Positions 17,289 to 26,000 of a DNA stretch of 64,000 nucleotides are shown piece by piece; position 1 is the first letter of the stretch; the number at the start of each line of letters is the position of its first letter. The stretch comes from Blastococcus_B deserti (GTDB taxonomy: Bacteria; Actinomycetota; Actinomycetes; Mycobacteriales; Geodermatophilaceae): contig NZ_JBHUHP010000007.1 in assembly GCF_042682525.1 (NCBI RefSeq), positions 46,335-110,334 on the forward strand. Reading direction: 5' to 3'. Below the pieces are notes generated by a model, which saw only the letters and a program-made list of their open reading frames with translations, had not been told where the DNA came from and did no database searches. A program made the position numbers and the translations under genes.

Positions 17289-17839
17289 GGAGAGCGACCG
17301 TACCGGAGCTGGGCCTCCCCGTAGCGGCGGTCGCGCAAGCCGGTCAGCGGTGTCGGCCACTCCCACGGCTCCTCGCGGCTGGAGCGCTCGACGACGAGCA
17401 CGGCCCCGGGCGCCAGCCAGTCGCGGTCCACCAGTGAGCGCAGCACGGCGAGGACCTCGTCGACCGGCGTGTCGTACGGCGGGTCGGCGAGGACGAGGTC
17501 GAAGCGCGCGGGTGGCGCTCCGCCGACGACGCCGGGCACCGAGCCCGCGACGACCCACCCGCCGGGGAGGCCGATCGTGGCGAGGTTCTCCCGGAGCACC
17601 GGGAGGACGGCCGGTGACGACTCGACGAAGACGACGCGGCCCGCTCCCCGGGAGAGGGCCTCGAGCCCCAGCGCGCCGGTGCCCGCGTAGAGGTCGAGCA
17701 CCGCGGCGCCGCGCAGGTCGGTCAGGTGCGTCAGCGCGTTGAACAGCGCCTCGCGGGCGCGGTCGCCGGTGGGCCGGACGCCGCTCTTCGGCACCTTGAG
17801 CCGGCGTCCCCCGGCGGTTCCCGAGATCAGCCGCGTCAT
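17285..17839 (-). CDS. rsmD: 16S rRNA (guanine-966-N2)-methyltransferase RsmD
   Basis: SAM-dependent methyltransferase acting on the assembled 30S particle. The 184 residues carry the family N-terminus MTRLISGTAGGRRL, PTGDRAREALFNAL, the SAM loop DLYAGTGALGLEALSRG and the catalytic LADPPYD. The start lies 7 bp after the recG stop. Co-occurrence with coaD immediately downstream is a common bacterial pairing. Confidence 0.95.
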   Translation of the reverse strand: MTRLISGTAGGRRLKVPKSGVRPTGDRAREALFNALTHLTDLRGAAVLDLYAGTGALGLEALSRGAGRVVFVESSPAVLPVLRENLATIGLPGGWVVAGSVPGVVGGAPPARFDLVLADPPYDTPVDEVLAVLRSLVDRDWLAPGAVLVVERSSREEPWEWPTPLTGLRDRRYGEAQLRYGRSP

Positions 17840-17846
17840 CGCGGCC

Positions 17847-20048
17847 TCATGCCTTCTCCAGCCACTCGGCGCGCTCGTCGGTGGCCAGCCGGGCGACCTC
17901 GGCGGCGAGCCCGGGGTGGTCGGCCAGCCCGCGCTCGGTGTCGAGGAGTGCGGTCGCCTCGGCTCGTGCGGCGGCGATGAGGTCCTCGTCCTCCAGCAGC
18001 GAGAGCATCCGCACGCCCGACCGCCGGCCGGACTGGGCGGCGCCGAGGATGTCGCCCTCACGGCGGGTCTCCAGGTCGAGCCGGGCGAGCTCGAACCCGT
18101 CGGAGGTCGCGGCGACCGCGGCCAGCCGCTGCCCGGTGGAGGAGGAGCTGGACGCATCGGTGACCAGCAGGCACAGGCCCGGGTGCTGGCCGCGGGCGAC
18201 ACGGCCGCGGAGCTGGTGCAACTGGCTGACACCGAAGCGGTCGGCGTCCATGACGACCATGACCGTGGCGTTGGGGACGTCCACCCCGACTTCCACCACG
18301 GTGGTGGCGACGAGGACGTCGATCTCCCGGGCCGCGAAGGCCCGCATCCGGGCGTCCTTCTCCTCCGGGGTGAGCCGGCCGTGGAGCACCTCGAGCCGGA
18401 GCCCCGCCAGCGGGCCGGCGCGCAGCAGCTCGGCCACGTCGAGGACGGCCAGTGGGGGCCGGCGGTCGCCGCGCGGGCCGTCGTCGGGGGCGCCGTCGGC
18501 GTCCTCGGGCTCGTCGTCGGAGCCGGCAGCGTCACTGGCATCGTCGCCGATCCGCGGGCAGACGACGTAGGCCTGACGGCCCGCGGCGACCTCCTCGCGC
18601 AGCCGTTCCCACGCCCGGTCCAGCCAGTTCCGCTTCTCGCTCACCGGCACCACCGAGCTGGCCACCCCGCCGCGGCCGCTCGGCAGCTGACGCAGCGTGG
18701 AGACCTCGAGGTCGCCGTAGACGGTCATGGCGACGGTGCGCGGGATGGGCGTCGCGGTCATCACCAGGACGTGCGGGGGACGGTTCCCCTTGGCGCGCAG
18801 CGCGTCCCGCTGCTCGACACCGAAGCGGTGCTGCTCGTCGACCACGACCAGCCCCAGGTCGGCGAACTCCACGCCCTCCTGCAGCAGCGCGTGCGTGCCG
18901 ACGACGATGCCGGAGCGCCCGTCGGCGACGTCGGCGCGCGCGGCCCGCTTGGCCGCGGCCTTCAGGGAGCCGGTGAGCAGCGTGACGCGGGTGCCGGCGG
19001 GGTCGCCGTCGATCTCGCCGGCGCGGCCCAGCGGCCCGAGCAGCTCGCGGATGCCGCGGGCGTGCTGCGCGGCCAGCACCTCGGTGGGTGCCAGCAGCGC
19101 CGCCTGCCCACCGGCGTCGACCACCTGGGCCATGGCACGCAGCGCCACGACCGTCTTCCCGGAGCCCACCTCGCCCTGCAGCAGCCGGTGCATGGGCTGG
19201 TCGCGGTCGAGCTCGGCGGCCAGCTCCTCACCGACCGCCCGCTGCCCGTCGGTGAGCGCGAAGGGCAGGGCGGCGTCGACCGCGTCGAGGAGGCCGCCGG
19301 AGCGTCGGGGGCGGGCGGTGCCCGGCTCCAGGGCGGCGGCACGCCGGCGCGCGGCGAGGGTGAGCTGGAGGATGAGCGCCTCGTCCCACTTCAGCCGGTG
19401 GGACGCGTGCTCGACGTCCTCCATCGTGGTCGGGCGGTGGATGTCGAGCAGGGCGGCGGCCAGGGGCAGGATCCCGTGCCGGGTCCGCATCTCCTCGGGC
19501 AGCGGGTCCTCGACCAGGCCCGCGAGGTTGCCCTGGGGACCGAGCAGCAGCTTCAGCGACTTCTGGATGACCCAGCTCGAGACGTCCTTGCTCGCCGGAT
19601 AGATCGGGATCAGCGCACGGGCCCAGTCGTCGTCGCCGCTGTCATTGTCGAGCAGGTGCATGTCCGGGTGGGCGAACTGCTTCTCGCCGCGGTATTCCCC
19701 GACCGTCCCGGCGAACATCCCCCAGGCGTTCACCTTGAGCGCGGCGTGCCGGTGGTTGAAGAAGACCAGCTTCATCCGGCCGCTGCCGTCGCCGACGACG
19801 ACCTCGGTGAGGCTGCCCCTGCGGTTGCGCATCGGGCGGGTGGTGACGCTGCGGACCTGCGCCAGGACCGTGACGCGGTCGCCGACCTGGACGTCGGCGA
19901 GGTCGGCCTGCTCACCGCGGCGGGCGTAGCGGCGCGGGTAGTGCCGCAGCAGGTCGCGCACGGTGTGCAGGTTGAGCTGCTCGGCCATGCTCGTCGCCGT
20001 CTTCGGCCCGAGCACCCGGGACAGCGGGGTCTCGAGGGTCACCGCCAT
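17847..20048 (-). CDS. recG: ATP-dependent DNA helicase RecG
   Basis: Branch-migrating helicase that reverses stalled forks and resolves R-loops. 733 residues. N-terminal wedge/OB domain (RDLLRHYPRRYARR, VGDRVTVLAQVRSV), Walker A GEVGSGKTVVA, DEQHRFG, the TATPIPRT motif and the C-terminal VGVDVPNATVMVVMDADRFG block. An acidic insert (DDASDAAGSDDEPEDADG) interrupts the helicase C-lobe, a lineage-specific extension. Upstream gene (DAK2) is 19 bp away. Confidence 0.97.
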   Translation of the reverse strand: MAVTLETPLSRVLGPKTATSMAEQLNLHTVRDLLRHYPRRYARRGEQADLADVQVGDRVTVLAQVRSVTTRPMRNRRGSLTEVVVGDGSGRMKLVFFNHRHAALKVNAWGMFAGTVGEYRGEKQFAHPDMHLLDNDSGDDDWARALIPIYPASKDVSSWVIQKSLKLLLGPQGNLAGLVEDPLPEEMRTRHGILPLAAALLDIHRPTTMEDVEHASHRLKWDEALILQLTLAARRRAAALEPGTARPRRSGGLLDAVDAALPFALTDGQRAVGEELAAELDRDQPMHRLLQGEVGSGKTVVALRAMAQVVDAGGQAALLAPTEVLAAQHARGIRELLGPLGRAGEIDGDPAGTRVTLLTGSLKAAAKRAARADVADGRSGIVVGTHALLQEGVEFADLGLVVVDEQHRFGVEQRDALRAKGNRPPHVLVMTATPIPRTVAMTVYGDLEVSTLRQLPSGRGGVASSVVPVSEKRNWLDRAWERLREEVAAGRQAYVVCPRIGDDASDAAGSDDEPEDADGAPDDGPRGDRRPPLAVLDVAELLRAGPLAGLRLEVLHGRLTPEEKDARMRAFAAREIDVLVATTVVEVGVDVPNATVMVVMDADRFGVSQLHQLRGRVARGQHPGLCLLVTDASSSSSTGQRLAAVAATSDGFELARLDLETRREGDILGAAQSGRRSGVRMLSLLEDEDLIAAARAEATALLDTERGLADHPGLAAEVARLATDERAEWLEKA

Positions 20049-20067
20049 GACATCCCCCGCCCGCCCA

Positions 20068-21675
20068 TCACTCGACCCCCACTTGGAGCGGGACGCCGCT
20101 CGGTCCGCCGGCGTACCGGCTCACCTCGATCGTGGGGTGGACGGTCGCGAGATGGCGGCAGACGGCGTCGCCGAGGATGTCGTCCGCGCCGACCACGAGG
20201 GTCGCCATCTCGGCCCCGGCCGAGAGCAGCCGGTCGAGGAGCTCGCAGGCGACCGAGGCCAGGTCGCGGCCGATGACCACCACGTCGCCCTCCGCCGATC
20301 CGAGGACGTCCCCCGGCCGGCAGCGCCCCGCCGAGGTCAGCGCCTCCTGATCGGCGACGGTCACCTCCGCCCACCGGGTGGCGGCCGCCGCCTCGGCCAT
20401 CGCGATGACGTCGTCACCGAATCGGCGGGCGGGGTCGGAGACGGCGATCGCCGCCAGCCCCTGCACCGGGGACCGGGTCGGGACGACGCCGATCTCGCGT
20501 CCGGCCTCGCGCGCCCGGCCGGCGGCGCGCGCGGCGACCGGCAGCAGGCCGGCGTCGTTGGGGAGGATGACGACCTCGTGGGCGGTGGAGGAGATCACCT
20601 CCCGCAGCAGGTCCTCCTCCCCCACGCCGTCGGGCCCGCAGGTGACCACGCGCACGCCCTCGCCGGTGAACAGCGCGGCCAGGCCGTCGCTGGGGGCCAC
20701 GGCCACGATCGCCCGCGTCCCGTGGACCGGTGCGCTGGGCTGGACGGGGGCCAGCGGGGTGACCGAGATCCGGTGCGGCCGGCCCGCCTCGATCCCGGCC
20801 TCGATGGCGGCCCCGACGTCGGCGACGTGCACGTGCACGTTCCACTCGCGCCCGGTCGGGGTGTCGACACCGACGACGACGAGGCTGTCGCCGAGGGCGG
20901 CGAGGCGTTCGTGCAGGCGGGCGACGGCCTCCTCGTCGGCGTCGGCCAGCAGGTACTGCACCTCGCTGCCGGGACCGGCCGGCGGCGGATGCGGCAGGTG
21001 CTCGCCGGAGTGCCGGTGGCCGTCGTCGCGGCGGGCGAGCGGCGGACGGGCCGGTTCCACACCGGTCACCGTCGTCACCAGTGCATCCAGGACCAGGCAG
21101 AGGCCGGCTCCGCCGGCGTCCACCACGCCGGCCTCGCGCAGGGCGGCCAGCTGCCCGGGAGTGGCCTCCAGCGCGACGCGGGCTCCGTCCGCGGCCGCCC
21201 GGACGACGTCGGCCAGCTCGGTCCGGCCCTGGTCGACCGCGGCGACGGCGGCCTCGCCGCCGGCCCGCGCCACGGTGAGGAAGGTGCCCTCCTCGGGGTC
21301 GGCCACCGCGCCGTAGGCGGCCTCCGAAGCCTTCTTGAGGGCGGCCGCGAAGGCGGGACCGTCGGCCGGCGGCTGGCCGGCGAGCTGATCGGCCAGCCCG
21401 CGCAGCAGCTCGGCGAGGATCGTCCCGGAGTTGCCCCGGGCGCCGAGCACCGCTCCGCGGGCGAGGACCGACCAGGCCGACTCGGTGGTGCGCTGCCCCT
21501 CGGCATCGAGCGCGGCCACCGCGGCCTGTGCCGTGAGCAGCAGGTTGGTGCCGGTGTCGCCGTCGGGCACGGGGAAGACGTTGAGGTCGTCCAGCCGGCC
21601 CCGGGACTCGGACAGGACCTCGACCGCGGTCCGGTACCACAGCCCGACCGCGCCGTCGTCCAGCGCCTGCACCAC
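20068..21675 (-). CDS. DAK2 domain protein, fatty-acid kinase FakA-like
   Basis: 535-residue protein of the YloV/FakA family. The DhaL (DAK2) kinase domain is N-terminal, with LNVFPVPDGDTGTNL (ATP-Mg binding aspartates) and LGARGNSGTILAELLRGL. Middle and C-terminal domains (VQYLLADADEEAVARLHERL, later IGRDLASVACELLDRLL) match the FakA C-terminal region. In Firmicutes FakA phosphorylates fatty acids bound to FakB; here no FakB is in the window. Placement between rpmB and recG is the standard actinobacterial and Firmicute order. Confidence 0.85.
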   Translation of the reverse strand: MVQALDDGAVGLWYRTAVEVLSESRGRLDDLNVFPVPDGDTGTNLLLTAQAAVAALDAEGQRTTESAWSVLARGAVLGARGNSGTILAELLRGLADQLAGQPPADGPAFAAALKKASEAAYGAVADPEEGTFLTVARAGGEAAVAAVDQGRTELADVVRAAADGARVALEATPGQLAALREAGVVDAGGAGLCLVLDALVTTVTGVEPARPPLARRDDGHRHSGEHLPHPPPAGPGSEVQYLLADADEEAVARLHERLAALGDSLVVVGVDTPTGREWNVHVHVADVGAAIEAGIEAGRPHRISVTPLAPVQPSAPVHGTRAIVAVAPSDGLAALFTGEGVRVVTCGPDGVGEEDLLREVISSTAHEVVILPNDAGLLPVAARAAGRAREAGREIGVVPTRSPVQGLAAIAVSDPARRFGDDVIAMAEAAAATRWAEVTVADQEALTSAGRCRPGDVLGSAEGDVVVIGRDLASVACELLDRLLSAGAEMATLVVGADDILGDAVCRHLATVHPTIEVSRYAGGPSGVPLQVGVE

Positions 21676-21859
21676 GGCCGGAGGGTACCCATGGGCGCCG
21701 ACAGCACCGGTGATGCTGCCCGACGGGGTACCTGTTCCCCGGCGGTGCGAAGGGGCCTGGCGACATCATCGCCGGCGAACGGCTAGACTGCTGGACGGTC
21801 TTGTTGCGGGTGCGCCCTCGCCCCGCCGTCTGTGAACGATTCTCTGGGAGTGATCAACC

Positions 21860-22051
21860 GTGGCTGCCGTGTGCGATGTGTGTGGCAAGGGGCCCGGTTT
21901 CGGTATGTCGGTGTCGCACTCGCACCGCCGCACGCCGCGCCGTTGGAACCCGAACATCCAGTCCGTGCGGGCGCTGATCGCCCCCGGCAACCGTCGCCGG
22001 ATCAACGCGTGCACCTCGTGCATCCGCGCCGGCAAGGTGGTGCGCGCCTGA
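21860..22051 (+). CDS. rpmB: 50S ribosomal protein L28 (zinc-binding form)
   Basis: 63 residues starting at GTG 21860 (GGGAG lies about 10 nt upstream). It keeps the C-x2-C pairs CDVCGKGP and CTSCIRAGKV, so it is a zinc-ribbon L28. VSHSHRRTPRRWNPNIQ is the family core. Divergent from the DAK2 gene; the 184-bp intergenic region has a TAGACT -10-like hexamer at 21784-21789 but no convincing -35. An intrinsic-type hairpin follows the gene. Confidence 0.95.
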   Translation: MAAVCDVCGKGPGFGMSVSHSHRRTPRRWNPNIQSVRALIAPGNRRRINACTSCIRAGKVVRA

Positions 22052-22074
22052 TCCAGGCGTGAACCCGCGTCAGG

Positions 22075-22110
22075 GAACCCCGGAGGTCACCGACTTCCGG
22101 GGTTCTTCGC
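22075..22110 (+). terminator. Terminator hairpin after rpmB
   Basis: GAACCCCGGA pairs perfectly with TCCGGGGTTC across an 11-nt loop and is followed by TTCG, a short T-poor tail. It begins 24 nt past the rpmB stop. It also argues that the MOSC gene starts downstream of it, not at the ATG at 22059. Confidence 0.7.
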
Positions 22111-22151
22111 GTTCGCACGAGCCCGGCGGTGTCGGCCCTCGGGTCACCGCG

Positions 22152-22673
22152 GTGAGCCGCGATGCCGAGCATCGCTTCGGCAAGCGTCCGGCCACGGAGA
22201 TCCGGCTCGTGGCCGGGGTGGGCGTGGAGGGTGACGCCCATGCCGGGAAGACGGTGCAACACCGCTCGCGAGTCGCCGCCGATCCGACGCGGCCGAACCT
22301 GCGCCAGGTGCACCTGATTGCCGCGGAGCTGCTCACCGAGCTGGCGGCGGTCGGCTTCGACGTCGAGCCGGGCCAGCTGGGCGAGAACGTGACGACCCAC
22401 GGCCTGGATCTGCTGGCTCTGCCGCGCGCGACCCGGCTACGGCTGGGAGCGCACGCGGTGGTCGAGGTGACGGGCCTGCGCAATCCGTGCCGTCAGATCG
22501 ACGCCTTCCGCCCCGGGCTGCTGAGTGACTTGGTGGGCCGCGCCCCCGACGGCAGTGTCGTGCGCAGGGCCGGAGTCATGGCGGTGGTGCTCGCTGGCGG
22601 GACCGTCCGGCCCGCCGACCCGATCGCCGTGCGACTGCCGACAGGTCCTCACCAGGCACTCGCCCCGGTCTGA
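22152..22673 (+). CDS. MOSC domain protein
   Basis: MOSC-domain (molybdenum cofactor sulfurase C-terminal-like) protein of about 173 residues. Family blocks: RLVAGVGVEGDAHAG, LRQVHLIAAELL, GQLGENVTTHGLDL, and GLRNPCRQIDAF with the Cys expected to handle sulfur or cofactor. The nearest in-frame ATG (22059) would read through the rpmB terminator, so the GTG at 22152 (VSRDAEHRFGK) is preferred, though its SD is weak. Role unknown; a detoxifying or Mo-linked reductive function is the usual guess for stand-alone MOSC proteins. Confidence 0.8.
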   Translation: MSRDAEHRFGKRPATEIRLVAGVGVEGDAHAGKTVQHRSRVAADPTRPNLRQVHLIAAELLTELAAVGFDVEPGQLGENVTTHGLDLLALPRATRLRLGAHAVVEVTGLRNPCRQIDAFRPGLLSDLVGRAPDGSVVRRAGVMAVVLAGGTVRPADPIAVRLPTGPHQALAPV

Positions 22674-22822
22674 CACACCCTCGCCCGCACCAGGGCAGCC
22701 ATCCGCATCCACGGGGCCGGCGCGGGCATTCGTCAGCTCGGCAGGGTGGTGGGTCGTCGGCGGCGGGCAGACGAGCCCCGCGGCACGGGAGCCGCCCCGG
22801 CCGCGTGGCGGCGCCCGCCGCG

Positions 22823-23452
22823 TCAGCCCGCGCCGATCCCCCGCGCCCGGGCGGCGGTCACGACGAGCTCGACCACCGTCTGCACCGGCAGGGCCGTGCC
22901 GTCGACCACGAGGTGGTAGTGCCGTGGCGACGCCGGGTCGCACCGGTAGAAGTGCCGCACGTAGGCCTCCCGCGCCCGGTCGCTGGCCGCCATCTCGCGC
23001 CGCACCTCCTCGACGCTGCGACCCGACCGCTGCACCGCCGCCGCCAGGCGCCGGTCGGGCGGGCCGTCGAGCCGCACGTGCAGCACGTCGGACCGGTCCC
23101 GGAGGACCATCGCGCCGGCCCGGCCGAGCACCACTCCCCCTGCGCCGGAGGCGATCTCCGCGAGGACCCGCTCGGTCTGGTCCCGGTACGCCCGTGCGTC
23201 CGGCAGCGTGGTCGTCGGCAGCACTCCTCCCACGGGATCGGGCATGGTGCCGAGCGAGGCCACCAGCCGCCAGAGCCCGCGCACCACCGTCTCGTCGTTG
23301 GCCTCCGCCTCCGCGACCGGGACGCCCAGCCGCACCGCCACCTGTGCCGGGATGGCGCGGTCGTGGAAGGGCAACCCCAGCCGCTCCGCCACGGCCGGCG
23401 CGACCTCGGCTCCGGCGGCCCCGTAGGCCGCTGAGATCGTCACGACGCCCAC
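22823..23452 (-). CDS. Cytidylate kinase-like family protein
   Basis: About 209 residues of the cytidylate-kinase-like P-loop family. The N-terminus VTISAAYGAAGAEVAPAVAERLGLPFHDR matches the CMP-kinase-2 pattern in which the P-loop is reduced (AAYGAAGAEVA), followed by VLGRAGAMVLRD and a lid-like Arg/Asp region. GTG at 23452 is chosen for the GGAGGAG spaced 5 nt upstream; GTG 23443 is also possible. It overlaps the GNAT gene by 13 bp. The nucleotide substrate is uncertain; such proteins are often not true Cmk. Confidence 0.75.
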   Translation of the reverse strand: MGVVTISAAYGAAGAEVAPAVAERLGLPFHDRAIPAQVAVRLGVPVAEAEANDETVVRGLWRLVASLGTMPDPVGGVLPTTTLPDARAYRDQTERVLAEIASGAGGVVLGRAGAMVLRDRSDVLHVRLDGPPDRRLAAAVQRSGRSVEEVRREMAASDRAREAYVRHFYRCDPASPRHYHLVVDGTALPVQTVVELVVTAARARGIGAG

Positions 23453-23985
23453 GACGGCTCCTCCTCCCCGTCCCTCAGCGCCAGGGGCTTGCCCAGGAAG
23501 ACGGCCTGGGGAGAGCACGCGTAGACCCCGTACCCGGGGACGGGCCGGTAGCCGAGCTCGGCGTAGAGCGCGAGCGCCTCGGGCTGCCGGCGGCCGGAGT
23601 TGAGCACGATCTCCGTGTGCCCGGCCGCTGCCGCGGACTCCTCGAGGGCGGCGACCACCACCTGGGCGATCCCACGTCGACGGAACCCGGGCGCCACGTA
23701 GACCCGCTTGACCTCCGCCTGCCCCGACGGCAGCGCCCGCCACGCGCCGCACCCCGCGGGGACGCCGTCCACCTCGGCGACCAGGAACAGCCCGCGGGGC
23801 GGCAGGAACTCGCGCGGATCCACCTCGGCGGCGTCCCGCCCGCCGTAGCGGCGGAGGTACTCCTGCTGCACCTGCTCGACGAGGTGCTGCGCCACCGGGT
23901 CGTCGTACGGCAAGGCTCGCAGGTCGGCCACCGTCCCGTCCCGGAGCACACCCCGGGCGACCGGCCGATCAGCCGAAGTGGACAT
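23440..23985 (-). CDS. GNAT family N-acetyltransferase
   Basis: 181-residue GNAT acyltransferase. The acetyl-CoA-binding signature VYVAPGFRRRGIAQVVVAAL (motif A, R/Q-x2-G-x-G/A) and the later LNSGRRQPEALALYAELGYRP block are clear. GGAAGGAG lies 6 nt upstream of the ATG at 23985. It overlaps thiL by 17 bp and the kinase-like gene by 13 bp, forming thiL-GNAT-kinase. Substrate unknown. Confidence 0.85.
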   Translation of the reverse strand: MSTSADRPVARGVLRDGTVADLRALPYDDPVAQHLVEQVQQEYLRRYGGRDAAEVDPREFLPPRGLFLVAEVDGVPAGCGAWRALPSGQAEVKRVYVAPGFRRRGIAQVVVAALEESAAAAGHTEIVLNSGRRQPEALALYAELGYRPVPGYGVYACSPQAVFLGKPLALRDGEEEPSWAS

Positions 23986-25006
23986 GGCCCGCTCCTTCCG
24001 CACCGACCGCCCGGACCACGTCCGCCGCGGCCTGCCCGCCGACCAGCACCCCCGGCCGCCGCCCCTTGCGCACCTGGCCGATCGGCGTCCAGCCGACCGG
24101 GAGGCCCGCGCGCGGCGGGAAGGTCGCCACCAGGGCGTGGTCCTCGCCACCCGTGAGCACCCACGCCAGCGGATCGGTTCCCAGCGCCGAGCCCACCTGC
24201 TGGAGCGGGCCGGCCGGTTCCAGGCAGGCCCGCACGAGGGCTGCCCGGTCCAGGTCGACGACGACGCCGCTGGCGGTCGCGATGTGGCCGAGGTCGGCGA
24301 GCAGGCCGTCGCTGACGTCGCACATCGCCGTCGCTCCGGCCTCCGCCGCGCCCGGACCGGCCGCGTAGGGCGGCGTGGGACGGCGGTGGGCGGCCACCAC
24401 CGCGTTCGGGCTGCTGAAGCCCCGCCGCAGCACGGCCAGCCCGCACGCCGACCAGCCCAGTCGCCCCGCCAGCGCCACGACGTCACCCGGACGCGCGCCG
24501 GACCGCAGCACCGGTGCCCGGCCGCCCAGGTCGCCGAGTGCGGTGACCGACAGGACGACCGACGCGCTGTCGGCCGCGGCGGCCACCAGGTCCCCGCCGA
24601 CCACCGCCGCCCCGAGGGGGGCGCACTCAGCCGCCAGGCCCGCGGCCACACCCTCCAGCCACGACGTCTGGGTGGACGACGGGCACGCGAGGCCCACCAG
24701 CAGCGCCGTGGCCACGCCGCCCATCGCCGCGACGTCGGCCAGGTTGGCGGCCGCCGCCTTGTGGCCGACGTCCTCGGCCGACGACCAGTCGCGGCGGAAG
24801 TGCCGTCCCTCCACCAGGACGTCGGTCGTCGCGACCACCCGCCGGTCCGGGGTGCGCAGGACGGCCGCGTCGTCGCCGGGGCCGACCTGCGCCGCTCGCG
24901 CCGTGCCGGCCTGGGCGAGGACCCGGTCGATGACCCCGAACTCGCCGACCACCTTGACGGTGTCCGCGGGATCGCCGCGAGGGACGAGGGGGCGGGGGCG
25001 AGTCAT
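23969..25006 (-). CDS. thiL: Thiamine-monophosphate kinase
   Basis: Phosphorylates thiamine monophosphate to the active diphosphate. 345 residues of the AIR-synthase-like fold: VGPGDDAAVLRTPDRRVVATTDVLVEGRHF, HKAAAANLADVAAMGG, and the C-terminal CDVSDGLLADLGHIA and LTGGEDHALVAT blocks hold the metal/ATP ligands. No TPP riboswitch was seen upstream, which is normal for the salvage/final step. Divergent from the Lrp-domain gene. Confidence 0.95.
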   Translation of the reverse strand: MTRPRPLVPRGDPADTVKVVGEFGVIDRVLAQAGTARAAQVGPGDDAAVLRTPDRRVVATTDVLVEGRHFRRDWSSAEDVGHKAAAANLADVAAMGGVATALLVGLACPSSTQTSWLEGVAAGLAAECAPLGAAVVGGDLVAAAADSASVVLSVTALGDLGGRAPVLRSGARPGDVVALAGRLGWSACGLAVLRRGFSSPNAVVAAHRRPTPPYAAGPGAAEAGATAMCDVSDGLLADLGHIATASGVVVDLDRAALVRACLEPAGPLQQVGSALGTDPLAWVLTGGEDHALVATFPPRAGLPVGWTPIGQVRKGRRPGVLVGGQAAADVVRAVGAEGAGHVHFG

Positions 25007-25098
25007 CGGTCACCCTTCGTCGCTGGGGTAGGTTGCCGTTCTGACCGCCAGCCGGCGGGGACGACGAACCGGCAGTGCTGCCCGAGGAAGGATCTCCC

Positions 25099-25332
25099 GT
25101 GGTCCACGCCTACATCCTCATCCAGACCGAAGTCGGCAAGGCCGCCCAGGTGGCATCGACGATCGCCGAGATCGACGGGGTGACCAAGGCCGAGGATGTC
25201 ACCGGCCCCTACGACGTCATCGTCCGGGCCGAGGCCGAGACGGTCGACGAGCTCGGCCGGCTGGTCGTGGCCCGGGTGCAGTCGGTCGACGGCATCACCC
25301 GCACGCTGACCTGCCCGGTCGTGAACCTCTGA
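25099..25332 (+). CDS. Stand-alone Lrp/AsnC ligand-binding (RAM) domain protein
   Basis: 77-residue protein consisting only of the Lrp/AsnC effector domain (HAYILIQTEVGKAAQVAS to YDVIVRAEAETVDELGRLVV) with no helix-turn-helix. GTG at 25099 is supported by GAGGAAGGA 6-7 nt upstream. Stand-alone RAM proteins oligomerise and bind amino acids; what it acts on here is unknown. Divergent from thiL, with DUF3515 downstream. Confidence 0.88.
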   Translation: MVHAYILIQTEVGKAAQVASTIAEIDGVTKAEDVTGPYDVIVRAEAETVDELGRLVVARVQSVDGITRTLTCPVVNL

Positions 25333-25433
25333 GAGTCCCGGCACCCGAGTACGCCGCACCCGAGGTACCAGCCCTGACCGAGGACACCGCTCCACCCCGC
25401 ACGACGCCCGAGGACCCGCTCCGCCGCATCGCG

Positions 25434-25985
25434 GTGATCGCGACGGCCGTCCTGGTCCCCGTGGTCGTCGCCGCGGTGGTCCTCGCCAACGTGCTCGGTG
25501 GCCCGGGCGACGCGACGGACCCCGACCACGCCGGGCACGGCCCGGCCGCGGTCGACGGCAGCACCCCCGCCGAGCGGGAGGACCTGCCCGTCCTCCCGGT
25601 CGACGTGCCCGCCATGACCCCGGAGGCCGAGGCCTCCTGCCCGGCGCTCATGGGCTCGCTGCCCTTCGAGCTCGCCGGCGAGACCTCCCGCCGAGTGCAG
25701 TCGGACACCCCGAACGCCTACGCGTGGGGCGATCCCCCCATCGTGCTGGTCTGCGGCGTCGACCGGCCCGCCGGCTACGTCGTCGGGGTCTCGGCCATGC
25801 AGATCAACGGCGTCCAGTGGTACGTCGACACCTCCGACCCCGGGTCGACCGTCTGGACGACGGTGGACCGCCCGGTCTACGTCGAGATCACGCTGCCCGC
25901 CGAGGTCGACAGCGCCCCGGTCACGGCGCTCACCCCCGAGATCGCCGCGGCCCTGCCCTACCGGGAGCCGCAGCCGGGACCGTGA
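25434..25985 (+). CDS. DUF3515 family membrane-anchored protein
   Basis: DUF3515 protein, an actinobacterial family next to thiL and ddl. An N-terminal hydrophobic anchor (VIATAVLVPVVVAAVVLANVLG) is followed by an extracytoplasmic domain with two Cys (SCPALM and LVCGVDRP) likely disulfide-bonded, and VQWYVDTSDPGSTVWTTVDRPV. The listed GTG (25434) begins inside the anchor. A CTG at 25374, with GAGG upstream, would add TEDTAPPRTTPEDPLRRIA and the positive residues expected before a membrane helix, so the true start may be there. Function unknown. Confidence 0.8.
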   Translation: MIATAVLVPVVVAAVVLANVLGGPGDATDPDHAGHGPAAVDGSTPAEREDLPVLPVDVPAMTPEAEASCPALMGSLPFELAGETSRRVQSDTPNAYAWGDPPIVLVCGVDRPAGYVVGVSAMQINGVQWYVDTSDPGSTVWTTVDRPVYVEITLPAEVDSAPVTALTPEIAAALPYREPQPGP

Positions 25986-26000
25986 GCGGGCCCGACCGGC

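Noticed and set aside
22059..22151. Longer N-terminus for the MOSC protein from ATG 22059
   Set aside because: It would translate through the rpmB terminator hairpin and adds unrelated residues.
24960..25100. Possible TPP riboswitch near thiL
   Set aside because: No thi-box-like sequence could be found in the 92-bp thiL/Lrp intergenic region.
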